18,464 nucleotides of DNA from Oscillospiraceae bacterium (GTDB taxonomy: Bacteria > Bacillota > Clostridia > Oscillospirales > Ruminococcaceae): positions 1-18,464 of the forward strand of contig JAEDMD010000012.1 of NCBI GenBank assembly GCA_016303195.1. The letters run 5' to 3'. The translations under genes and the position numbers were made by a program. The notes under the pieces are model-generated. The model ran no database searches and was not told where the DNA came from. It worked only from the letters and a program-made list of their open reading frames with translations. This document shows, one piece after another, positions 1-5,998 of the stretch (position 1 is its first letter; each line of letters begins with the position of its first letter).

Positions 1-60
1 ACAATCTGACGAAAAATCTGTCGGCGCATCTTCAGCACAATCTTTGTGCGGTGCTACCTT
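1..60 (-). repeat. End of a MITE-like repeat, cut by the window edge
   Basis: Bases 1-60 are the reverse complement of 3227-3286 with a single mismatch (59 of 60). The last 19 bases (42-60, CTTTGTGCGGTGCTACCTT) correspond to the terminal inverted repeat of the complete element at 3227-3402. The rest of this copy must lie left of the window. No coding potential is seen. The element type is inferred from structure; no family name is recognised. Confidence 0.85.
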
Positions 61-178
61 AAAATAACGAAGAATGTCAGGAGGGCATTCCCTGCAAAAT
101 ATAAATATGAATCATTGATTAAGAAGAAATTTCCGCTTTGTGAACTGTAAACCGCATTGAATTACCGATAATATTTTT

Positions 179-201
179 AAAATGACATATCGTATCATTT
201 T
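179..201. promoter_or_regulatory. Palindrome upstream of the xyloglucanase promoter
   Basis: AAAATGA (179-185) and TCATTTT (195-201) form perfect 7-bp inverted arms around a 9-base spacer. The centre lies about 25 bases upstream of the -35 box at 214. The position fits an activator or repressor operator for the xyloglucanase gene, but no binding protein can be named. AT-rich palindromes also arise by chance. Confidence 0.35.
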
Positions 202-213
202 GGCGTTTCTTCA

Positions 214-242
214 TTGACGGAGGATTTTTCATGTGCTAAAAT
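214..242 (+). promoter_or_regulatory. Sigma-A-type promoter for the GH74 gene
   Basis: TTGACG (214-219) is followed after exactly 17 bases by TAAAAT (237-242). The bases TGC before the -10 give an extended -10 (TGn). Transcription would begin near 249, leaving a leader of about 65 bases before the ATG at 314. A weaker alternative, TTGAAT at about 157 with TAAAAT 15 bases later, is less well spaced. Confidence 0.7.
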
Positions 243-313
243 TGAATCATAAAGAAAAATAAACATCTGCGATTAGGCATTGCAGATATCCAGAAAACGG
301 AGGATATAAAAAC

Positions 314-3112
314 ATGAACAGATTCAAGAAAGCATTAGCAAGTCTGTGTGCAGTATGCATCAGCACATCTGCACTCCCACTGGCAGGAGAAACCATGAGT
401 AACTTTATGACAGCATCAGCAGCAGAAGACATTTCCTCATCAATGGAATGGGATACCCTCAGAATGGGCGGTGCAGGTTTCGTTTCAGGCATCGTTACAG
501 GAGAAAAGGAAATGTATCTCCGTACCGATGTTGGCGGTGCGTACAGATATGACTATGACCAGAAAAGATGGGTACAGCTTTTCGGCTTCATCAACGAGGA
601 TGACCGTGGACTTCTCAGCTGTAAGGGTATCGCTATCGACCCGACAGATGATATGACAGCTTACTTCCTCTGCGGCTGTGCATACTTCTCAGATGCAAAA
701 ACTGTGATCTTCAAGACTACTGACGGCGGTAAGACATTTACTTCTGTTGACGTTACAGACCAGATACAGGTACACGGAAACGGCGACGGACGTGAGTGTA
801 TCGAGCCTATCGCTGTTGACCCCGACAATACCGACACTATCTACGCAGGCGGCGACGTTACAGGCGGCAAATCCGCCCTTATCAAGTCAACTGACGGCGG
901 TAAGACATGGAAGCCTGTTGAGGGCTATGATGCTCTCGGACTTTTCTCAGGCGAACTCAAATATCCTATGTGGACAGATCACATGGTAAGAGGCACTGAG
1001 CCTGCTAAGCTCTACAACGAGCAGAACGGTATCGGCTGTATCCATATCGAGGGCGGCAAGGTATATGTCGGCACTTCCGTAAAGGGCGAGCCTAATATCC
1101 ATGTTGCAAGCGTAAAGGATGACAAGTTCGAGGCTGTAAAGGCACTCCCGAACGAGAATTATCCTCTTTCAATAACAAGCGACCACAACGGAAACCTTTT
1201 CTTCACATACATCGGCGGTCTTGCATTCGCAGGCGCATCAGGCGGCGCTTACAAGTACAATATCGCATCAGGAAAGGTCGAGAAACTCTCAGTTTCCGAT
1301 AATTCCATCGGTATGATCGAAGTTGACAAGAAAGATCCCAACAAGATGTTTGCACGTACCTGCGGTATGTGGTCAGATCAGTGGTGCGGTACAGAATGGG
1401 TGCAGGACGACCCAACTACTCCCGAAAATGAGGGAACTATCGCATGGGGCGACCACTTCTTCCGCTCATCTGACGGCGGCAAGACATGGGAGGATATCAC
1501 TCCCGGTGCAGGCGAAACAGACTACTCCACAGGCACAGGTGTAAAAATATTCAAGTCACTCCCTCTCGATACAAACGGCTATGACTGGATCTACGGCAAG
1601 GCTTGCCACTGGGGAAGCGGTATCCTCATCGATCCGAGAGATCCTGAAGGCGACAGAATACTCCTCACATCAGGCAACGGCGTATTTGCCTGCGATAATG
1701 CATGGGCTGAAAAGGATATCCAGTTCTACTTCCAGCCTGACGGCGTTGAGGAATGTGTAAGCCTTGACTTCGTAAGCACTGCCGATGGCCTTGACCTCTC
1801 CGCTATCGGCGACTATGACGGATTCGTTCACGAGGATGCAAATACCATCCCACAGCAGTACAAGCCGAATATGGGTTCGACCTCCGCTATCACTGTATGC
1901 CCTCAGAATACCGATGTATGGGCAAGAACAGCCGAAGGCGATGCAAATAACAACGGAAGCGGCTTCTATACCCTCGACAGAGGCAAGACATGGAAGGCTT
2001 TCAAGCCTGCCTGCACAGGCGGCAAGCTGGCTATAACCGAGCTTTCAGGCGGCAAGTACAGAGTTATCAACACAAGCTCAAAGGGTGCGGCTTCCTACTC
2101 GGATGACTGGGGCGCAACATGGAAGAAGTGCGACGGCATACAGGCTACAAAGGGCGTTTATCCGCTCGTTGACCCTGAGGATGCAAGCATAGTTTATGCA
2201 GTAGGCGCTCAGTACAACGAGTACTGGTCATCTGATATGTCCAAGAAAGAACCTACTTACGACGAGGCGCATTACTCTATCTTTATAAGCGAAGACTACG
2301 GAGCTACATTCAAGGAAACACGTATCTGCCCATACAACTGGGAACTTACATGGAAGTTTGAGAATACAGGCGACCTCGCATACATCTCAAAGGGCAAGGT
2401 TGCTATGGCAGGCGCAAACCACGGTGTTTACATCATTTCCGACAAGGGCGCAACAGTAACTCAGCTTGATACAGTCAAGTATGCTAAGTGCATCGGCTAC
2501 GGCGCACCTGAAAAGACAGGCGGCCCGAACACACTCTTTATCTATGGTCAGCCAACAGAAAAAGACCCTGAGGGTGTTTACCGTTCAACTGACGAAGGCA
2601 AGACATGGGTATGCATCAATACTGCACATCTCTACGGCGGTACAGGTAACGGCAACTACCTCGTAGGCGATATGAACGAATTCGGCAAGGTTTATATGTC
2701 AACAGTCGGCTGCGGTATCGTTTACGGAAAACTCTCAGACGGCACAGCAAAGCCACCTGTTACAACTGCAACAACTACAAAGTCTACAACAACTACAACA
2801 AAGGCAACTACAACATCAACTTCCAAGAAGGCTGACACGACCACAACATCAGCTAAGGGCGACGATAAGGTAGTATACGGCGATTCAAACTGCGACAACG
2901 ATGTAACAATGGCAGATGCTGTACTCATCATGCAGGCTATCGCAAACCCAAGCAAGTACGGTGAAAAGGGTTCAGACAAGACTCACATCACTGCACAGGG
3001 CATCAAGAATGCAGACGTTGCAGGAAACAATGACGGCATGACAAACAGCGACGCTCTCGGAATCCAGAAGTACAAGCTGTCTCTGGTAACCAAACTCCCG
3101 ATCACTGAATAA
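314..3112 (+). CDS. Secreted GH74 xyloglucanase with C-terminal dockerin
   Basis: Probable endo-xyloglucanase cleaving the beta-1,4-glucan backbone of xyloglucan outside the cell. A signal peptide covers about residues 1-36 (basic start, hydrophobic stretch, ending TASAA). The GH74 double beta-propeller follows: the RTDVGGAYR motif contains Asp72 and the later GDYDGF motif contains Asp500, matching the positions of the two catalytic acids of the family. At least seven Asp-box turns (for example KSTDGGKTW, RSSDGGKTW, STDEGKTW) fit propeller blades. A Thr/Ser-rich linker (about 813-852) leads to a dockerin (853-932) with calcium-loop-like segments GDSNCDNDVTMADA and DVAGNNDGMTNSDA. At 932 residues the length is normal for GH74 plus dockerin. 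The start is supported by ACGGAGGA ending ten bases before the ATG. It stands alone between a promoter and a terminator and is flanked by inverted MITE-like copies. The xyloglucan specificity is known for most of the family and is inferred here. Confidence 0.93.
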   Translation: MNRFKKALASLCAVCISTSALPLAGETMSNFMTASAAEDISSSMEWDTLRMGGAGFVSGIVTGEKEMYLRTDVGGAYRYDYDQKRWVQLFGFINEDDRGLLSCKGIAIDPTDDMTAYFLCGCAYFSDAKTVIFKTTDGGKTFTSVDVTDQIQVHGNGDGRECIEPIAVDPDNTDTIYAGGDVTGGKSALIKSTDGGKTWKPVEGYDALGLFSGELKYPMWTDHMVRGTEPAKLYNEQNGIGCIHIEGGKVYVGTSVKGEPNIHVASVKDDKFEAVKALPNENYPLSITSDHNGNLFFTYIGGLAFAGASGGAYKYNIASGKVEKLSVSDNSIGMIEVDKKDPNKMFARTCGMWSDQWCGTEWVQDDPTTPENEGTIAWGDHFFRSSDGGKTWEDITPGAGETDYSTGTGVKIFKSLPLDTNGYDWIYGKACHWGSGILIDPRDPEGDRILLTSGNGVFACDNAWAEKDIQFYFQPDGVEECVSLDFVSTADGLDLSAIGDYDGFVHEDANTIPQQYKPNMGSTSAITVCPQNTDVWARTAEGDANNNGSGFYTLDRGKTWKAFKPACTGGKLAITELSGGKYRVINTSSKGAASYSDDWGATWKKCDGIQATKGVYPLVDPEDASIVYAVGAQYNEYWSSDMSKKEPTYDEAHYSIFISEDYGATFKETRICPYNWELTWKFENTGDLAYISKGKVAMAGANHGVYIISDKGATVTQLDTVKYAKCIGYGAPEKTGGPNTLFIYGQPTEKDPEGVYRSTDEGKTWVCINTAHLYGGTGNGNYLVGDMNEFGKVYMSTVGCGIVYGKLSDGTAKPPVTTATTTKSTTTTTKATTTSTSKKADTTTTSAKGDDKVVYGDSNCDNDVTMADAVLIMQAIANPSKYGEKGSDKTHITAQGIKNADVAGNNDGMTNSDALGIQKYKLSLVTKLPITE

Positions 3113-3142
3113 GACAGGTTCTTATACAGCAGGCTATGAAAT

Positions 3143-3189
3143 AAGGCTGATACTTCGGTTTATGAAGTATCAGCCTTTCTGCATTTTCG
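3143..3189 (+). terminator. Intrinsic terminator after the GH74 gene
   Basis: AAGGCTGATACTTC (3143-3156) pairs perfectly with GAAGTATCAGCCTT (3164-3177) across a 7-base loop. It is followed by a T-containing tract (TTTCTGCATTTT). It lies 30 bases after the GH74 stop codon. The T-run is imperfect, but the 14-bp stem is strong. Confidence 0.85.
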
Positions 3190-3226
3190 ATGGATTTGCG
3201 ATAGACTGCATGATAATTACAGCATC

Positions 3227-3402
3227 AAGGCAGCACCGCACAAAGATTGTGCTGAAGATGCGCCGACAGATTTTTCGTCAGATTGTATAGAAATTTCGCA
3301 GGCATACTTACGTATGTCAAGGGATTTCTGTGCAAGATGACGGAAAATATGCAAGCAGATTCAGTGCAAAGCCGTCAGGTGTGCTTTGTGCGGTGTTGCC
3401 TT
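3227..3402. mobile_element. MITE-like non-coding element with 19-bp terminal inverted repeats
   Basis: The element is bounded by AAGGCAGCACCGCACAAAG (3227-3245) and CTTTGTGCGGTGTTGCCTT (3384-3402), which match as inverted repeats at 18 of 19 positions. Its first 60 bases recur inverted at 1-60 and its terminus recurs alone at 10741-10755. The 176-bp interior has no convincing ORF. It contains a small hairpin CATAC-ttac-GTATG inside outer arms AGAAAT/ATTTCT near 3288-3329. No clear target-site duplication was found. No transposase is in the window, so mobilisation would be in trans. The MITE label is inferred from structure and copy number. Confidence 0.75.
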
Positions 3403-3410
3403 AAAGAACA

Positions 3411-4007
3411 CTAACGTTTCGGGCGGATATCCTGATACATCAGACCGCATTTATTGCAGTACCAGACAATTCTGCCTGAGCGGTACATAGGCAAATTGAT
3501 ATTCATGCCCCATTCTGGGTATTGTCTGAATATCATCATACTGCTGTCCGAGACATATGCCACGAAAGATATATAATGCTCCTTCGTCATTTCGTGGTCG
3601 GTGGTGATGTACCATTCGCCGCCGATATCTTCAATATTAAGCTGTTGGCTCTCATCAGCCTTCTTCATTTCAAGTGCATTGAGTTTATTTCCACAGCAGG
3701 TAACAGTAGCATCGGAAGTGGAGGTTATAATATTTCCGCACTCCTTGCACACGTAAAATCTCATTTTTTTCATATTGCCTTTCTCCGTTTCGTTTTTATC
3801 TATTTCACCATTGAGCAGGGTATTGATATCTGTTCCGAAAAACTCAGCCAGAGCCGTAAGCAGGGAAACATCGGGGCATCCGCACCCACATTCCCATTTT
3901 GAAACTGCCTTATCGCTGACGCAGATACTTTCTGCAAGCTGTTTCTGAGTCAGTCCCATAGCTGTTCGGAGCTGTCGGATAAGTCTGCCTGTTTTTATCT
4001 GATCCAT
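3411..4007 (-). CDS. XRE-family regulator fused to a degenerate desulfoferrodoxin
   Basis: The start is set at the internal ATG at 4007 (198 residues, beginning MDQIKTGRLI). An AGAGGTGA ribosome site precedes it, and an ATG 12 codons further upstream falls inside the promoter. About residues 5-60 form an XRE/Cro helix-turn-helix (LTQKQLAESICVSDKAVSKW). This is followed by a desulforedoxin-like metal site (CKEC at 87-90, CCG at 104-106). A region resembling superoxide reductase follows, with HEMTKEHYI (His138, His144) and a C-terminal CNKCGL (Cys184, Cys187). In superoxide reductases the last motif is CNxHGL. Here the His ligand is Cys, and no His is seen at the usual first-ligand position between the two domains. 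It is probably a DNA-binding regulator that binds a metal or senses redox state rather than an active reductase. A good promoter precedes it, and the target genes are unknown. Confidence 0.85.
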   Translation of the reverse strand: MDQIKTGRLIRQLRTAMGLTQKQLAESICVSDKAVSKWECGCGCPDVSLLTALAEFFGTDINTLLNGEIDKNETEKGNMKKMRFYVCKECGNIITSTSDATVTCCGNKLNALEMKKADESQQLNIEDIGGEWYITTDHEMTKEHYISFVAYVSDSSMMIFRQYPEWGMNINLPMYRSGRIVWYCNKCGLMYQDIRPKR

Positions 4008-4026
4008 AATTATCACCTCTGCGTTT

Positions 4027-4056
4027 ATTATAACCCCAAACATCCTGCCTCGTCAA
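4027..4056 (-). promoter_or_regulatory. Promoter of the XRE-desulfoferrodoxin gene
   Basis: Read on the minus strand, TTGACG (4051-4056) is followed after 18 bases by a perfect TATAAT (4027-4032). The start of transcription would be near 4020, about 13 bases upstream of the ATG at 4007. The leader is short but includes AGAGGTGA. This placement rules out the upstream ATG at 4043 as the translation start. Confidence 0.75.
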
Positions 4057-4100
4057 TCCACGCTCCGTAGATTTGATTCTCCATAATAAGCTGTGCATTC

Positions 4101-4258
4101 TCGTCGGTCAAGCCGAGGGAAACAAATGCAGACCAGCCGAACAGCGTAGCTTTGCTCGCTGTTCTACTTTTCAGGGAGGGCTCTGCCCTCCCTCGCACAC
4201 CCTCCTGCCAAAGGAATGTGATCCCTTTGGAAACCCAGCGTGCGGCTTCGCCGCTTTT
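4101..4258 (+). repeat. Multi-hairpin repeat, copy 1
   Basis: The copy begins TCGTCGGTCAAGCCGAGG and ends at GCGGCTTCGCCGCTTTT. Successive stems are TCGG/CCGA, ACAGCG/CGCTGT (4141-4162), AGGGAGGGC/GCCCTCCCT (4173-4193), CCAAAGG/CCTTTGG (about 4208-4230) and GCGGC/GCCGC (about 4242-4254). The same order occurs in copies at 8063-8222 (inverted) and 8376-8537. Stem bases differ between copies but pairing is kept. Short ORFs across it are not credible genes. It fills most of the 300-base gap between the XRE gene and the next gene. Confidence 0.85.
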
Positions 4259-4270
4259 AATAGATATTTT

Positions 4271-4304
4271 AAAGCAAAAGGGACGATCATACAGACCGTC
4301 CCTT
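4271..4304 (-). terminator. Intrinsic terminator of the gene at 4316-5017
   Basis: Read on the minus strand, AAGGGACG (4297-4304) pairs with CGTCCCTT (4278-4285), followed by TTGCTTT. It begins 12 bases past the stop codon of the 233-residue protein. The 8-bp stem and T-rich tail are typical of an intrinsic terminator. Confidence 0.75.
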
Positions 4305-4315
4305 AAAAATTATTT

Positions 4316-5017
4316 TCATATAATGCCCTGTGAAGCATCGGCAATGCGCTTTTCCCAGTAATCCTTGCCCCAACTGAAATCGAACTTGCTGAACATTTCG
4401 AGACAGCTATTGGCATTTTTTAGAGCGCCTTCAACACCTTCCTCGTCATTTGCTTTTGCGAAGATATAGAGTGCTGTAATGAATATCTCAAGCAGTTTCT
4501 TATCGTTCTTGCCCTGTGGCTTATAGCCGAATTTCAAGAGCTTGAGCGCCTGATCGTAATTCTGTGCGGCGCAGTCTGTCAGTGCAAGTGCCATATACAG
4601 ATCGGCTTGTCTCTGACTGGACAGTTTTTCCGACTGTTTCTGCATGAAGTCGATATTCTCGGTGCGGAAATCCTCGGCATCACGCCATTTTCCAAGCAGA
4701 CTCTTGGTTTTCAGCGCTTCAACGCAGTAGTGGTATTTCTCCAGACCGCCAAGTTTGCGTTCTTCAAGGCTGTCAAGATAGAATGCCGCCATCTTGTAAT
4801 CGAATATCTTTTCATACAGCATTGCAAGCTGTATCACATCAACAGTATTAGGCTTTTTTACGTCATCCACAAAAGCGGCTGCATACTGGTCGCAGAGGTC
4901 TTTTGTGTAGCCTGTATTAGCATATGTCAGGTAAACCGCCTCGTATTTCTTCATTTCTGCATTGTGAGAAGGTCGGATTGAGCGAGTGATTTTTTTTCTC
5001 TCCACTGGAGATATCAT
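4316..5017 (-). CDS. Unrecognised 233-residue protein, probably alpha-helical repeats
   Basis: I do not recognise the family. The start is firm: GGAGGGAAGATCC immediately precedes the ATG at 5017. There is no signal peptide and no long hydrophobic segment, so it is probably cytoplasmic. The composition is helix-rich, with spaced Ala/Tyr/Leu patterns reminiscent of tetratricopeptide-like helical pairs. Examples are the stretch around residues 60-90 (IQLAMLYEKIFDYKMAAFYL) and that around 140-165 (DLYMALALTDCAAQNYDQAL, followed by a KLLKFGY-type helix). No catalytic or metal motif stands out. It has its own promoter (5116-5144) and terminator, and is transcribed away from the two-component genes at 5317-8056. 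A scaffolding role would fit TPR-like folds, but this is inference. Confidence 0.75.
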   Translation of the reverse strand: MISPVERKKITRSIRPSHNAEMKKYEAVYLTYANTGYTKDLCDQYAAAFVDDVKKPNTVDVIQLAMLYEKIFDYKMAAFYLDSLEERKLGGLEKYHYCVEALKTKSLLGKWRDAEDFRTENIDFMQKQSEKLSSQRQADLYMALALTDCAAQNYDQALKLLKFGYKPQGKNDKKLLEIFITALYIFAKANDEEGVEGALKNANSCLEMFSKFDFSWGKDYWEKRIADASQGII

Positions 5018-5040
5018 GGATCTTCCCTCCTTATTTTTTC

Positions 5041-5093
5041 GGGATATATCCCCTGATCCGTGATCTGATATACATTGTATAAAATCAATGCAT
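5041..5093. promoter_or_regulatory. Two palindromes in the leader of the 233-residue protein
   Basis: GGGATATATCCC (5041-5052) is a perfect 12-bp palindrome 24 bases from the start codon. ATACATTG/CAATGCAT (5070-5077 and 5086-5093) form 8-bp arms with one mismatch around an 8-base spacer. Both lie between the promoter at 5116-5144 and the gene, so they could be operators or leader hairpins. No known motif is recognised. Confidence 0.3.
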
Positions 5094-5115
5094 ATTTAAA
5101 TTATCTGTATAGATT

Positions 5116-5144
5116 ATTTTAACACATATTTATTACATAGTCAA
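5116..5144 (-). promoter_or_regulatory. Promoter of the 233-residue protein gene
   Basis: On the minus strand, TTGACT (5139-5144) is followed after exactly 17 bases by TAAAAT (5116-5121), with TGT before the -10 (extended TGn). Transcription would start near 5109, giving a leader of about 92 bases that contains the two palindromes. Confidence 0.7.
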
Positions 5145-5258
5145 CATTTGTTCTGCTAACTTCCACAAAACTGTTGAATTGCACAAAAAACGGGAAGTTT
5201 TTTTTCTATATCAGCAAGAATAACTCTTTCGGGATTTTAAGTTTATTTCAATAATTTG

Positions 5259-5267
5259 TGGTATAAT
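5259..5267 (+). promoter_or_regulatory. Extended -10 promoter of the two-component operon
   Basis: TGGTATAAT (5259-5267) is a perfect extended -10 element. No good -35 is seen at normal spacing (AAGTTT at 5239-5244 is poor). A second TATAAT lies at 5271-5276. Transcription would start near 5274, about 43 bases before the regulator ATG. Confidence 0.55.
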
Positions 5268-5316
5268 GTTTATAATGGGTAATTATAACCGGAAATTTTT
5301 TAAGGGGGTCAATATT

Positions 5317-5994
5317 ATGAGATTACTGGTAGTAGAGGATGAAGTACAGCTTGCTGACGCACTCAGCGAGATCCTCAAAAGAAATATGTACAGCGTGGAC
5401 ACGGTATACAATGGTATCGACGGACTTGACAACGCTCTTACGGGAGTTTATGACTGCATTATACTGGATATCATGCTTCCGGGCATGAACGGTATCGAGG
5501 TGCTGAACAATCTCCGCAGGGAGCATATCAATTCGCCTGTTATCCTGCTGACCGCAAGAAGTGAAGTTGAGGACAAGATAAACGGACTTGACAGCGGTGC
5601 GGATGATTATCTTACAAAGCCATTCGTAACAGGGGAGCTTCTGGCGAGAGTTCGTGCGCTTACAAGGCGAAAGGGCGAGATCGTAGATTATAATCAGATG
5701 GACTTCAACGGTCTTACTCTCCGTAAGGACACCTGCTGTGTGGCATGGCAGGGAAATGACGTAAAACTGAGCCTTAAAGAATATCAGATAATGGAACTGC
5801 TCATATCAAATCCCAAGCGGATACTTCCGAAAGAGCGAATAATCGAGAAGATATGGGGCTATGAGAGCGATGTTGAATACAACAACATCGAGGTCTACAT
5901 ATCGTTCCTGAGAAAGAAGCTGGCTGCGATAAATGCTCCTGTGCAGATAAAGACAGCCCGTGGTATAGGTTATTCTCTGGAGCAGGAGGTATAA
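5317..5994 (+). CDS. OmpR-family response regulator
   Basis: 225 residues from the ATG at 5317, beginning MRLLVVEDE. The strong AAGGGGG (5302-5308) precedes this ATG; the in-frame ATG at 5266 overlaps the -10 box and is rejected. The receiver domain (about 1-120) has the acidic pair Glu7/Asp8, phospho-acceptor Asp51 in DIMLPGMNG, switch Thr79 and Lys101 in LTKPF. A winged-helix DNA-binding domain (about 128-223) includes LKEYQIMELL and the recognition region NNIEVYISFLRKKL, ending in the wing TARGIGYSLE. All key residues are present. It lies 4 bases upstream of its partner kinase gene, whose ribosome site overlaps the end of this gene, so the two are probably translationally coupled. Target genes cannot be read from sequence. 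Confidence 0.95.
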   Translation: MRLLVVEDEVQLADALSEILKRNMYSVDTVYNGIDGLDNALTGVYDCIILDIMLPGMNGIEVLNNLRREHINSPVILLTARSEVEDKINGLDSGADDYLTKPFVTGELLARVRALTRRKGEIVDYNQMDFNGLTLRKDTCCVAWQGNDVKLSLKEYQIMELLISNPKRILPKERIIEKIWGYESDVEYNNIEVYISFLRKKLAAINAPVQIKTARGIGYSLEQEV

Positions 5995-5998
5995 GAGG

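Noticed and set aside
3522..3902. 126-codon plus-strand frame
   Set aside because: It is antisense to the XRE-desulfoferrodoxin gene, whose domains and promoter are clear.
4073..4361. Overlapping short plus-strand frames
   Set aside because: They lie on the multi-hairpin repeat and a terminator, and have no ribosome site or recognisable protein features.
5158..5205. AACTTCC/GGAAGTT inverted repeat followed by a T-run, resembling a plus-strand terminator
   Set aside because: The loop is about 28 bases, and no plus-strand gene lies upstream for it to terminate; the neighbouring gene is transcribed away from it.
5266..5316. Upstream ATG giving an extra 17 residues to the response regulator
   Set aside because: It overlaps the -10 element and has no ribosome site, whereas the ATG at 5317 follows AAGGGGG and starts at the family-typical MRLLVVEDE.
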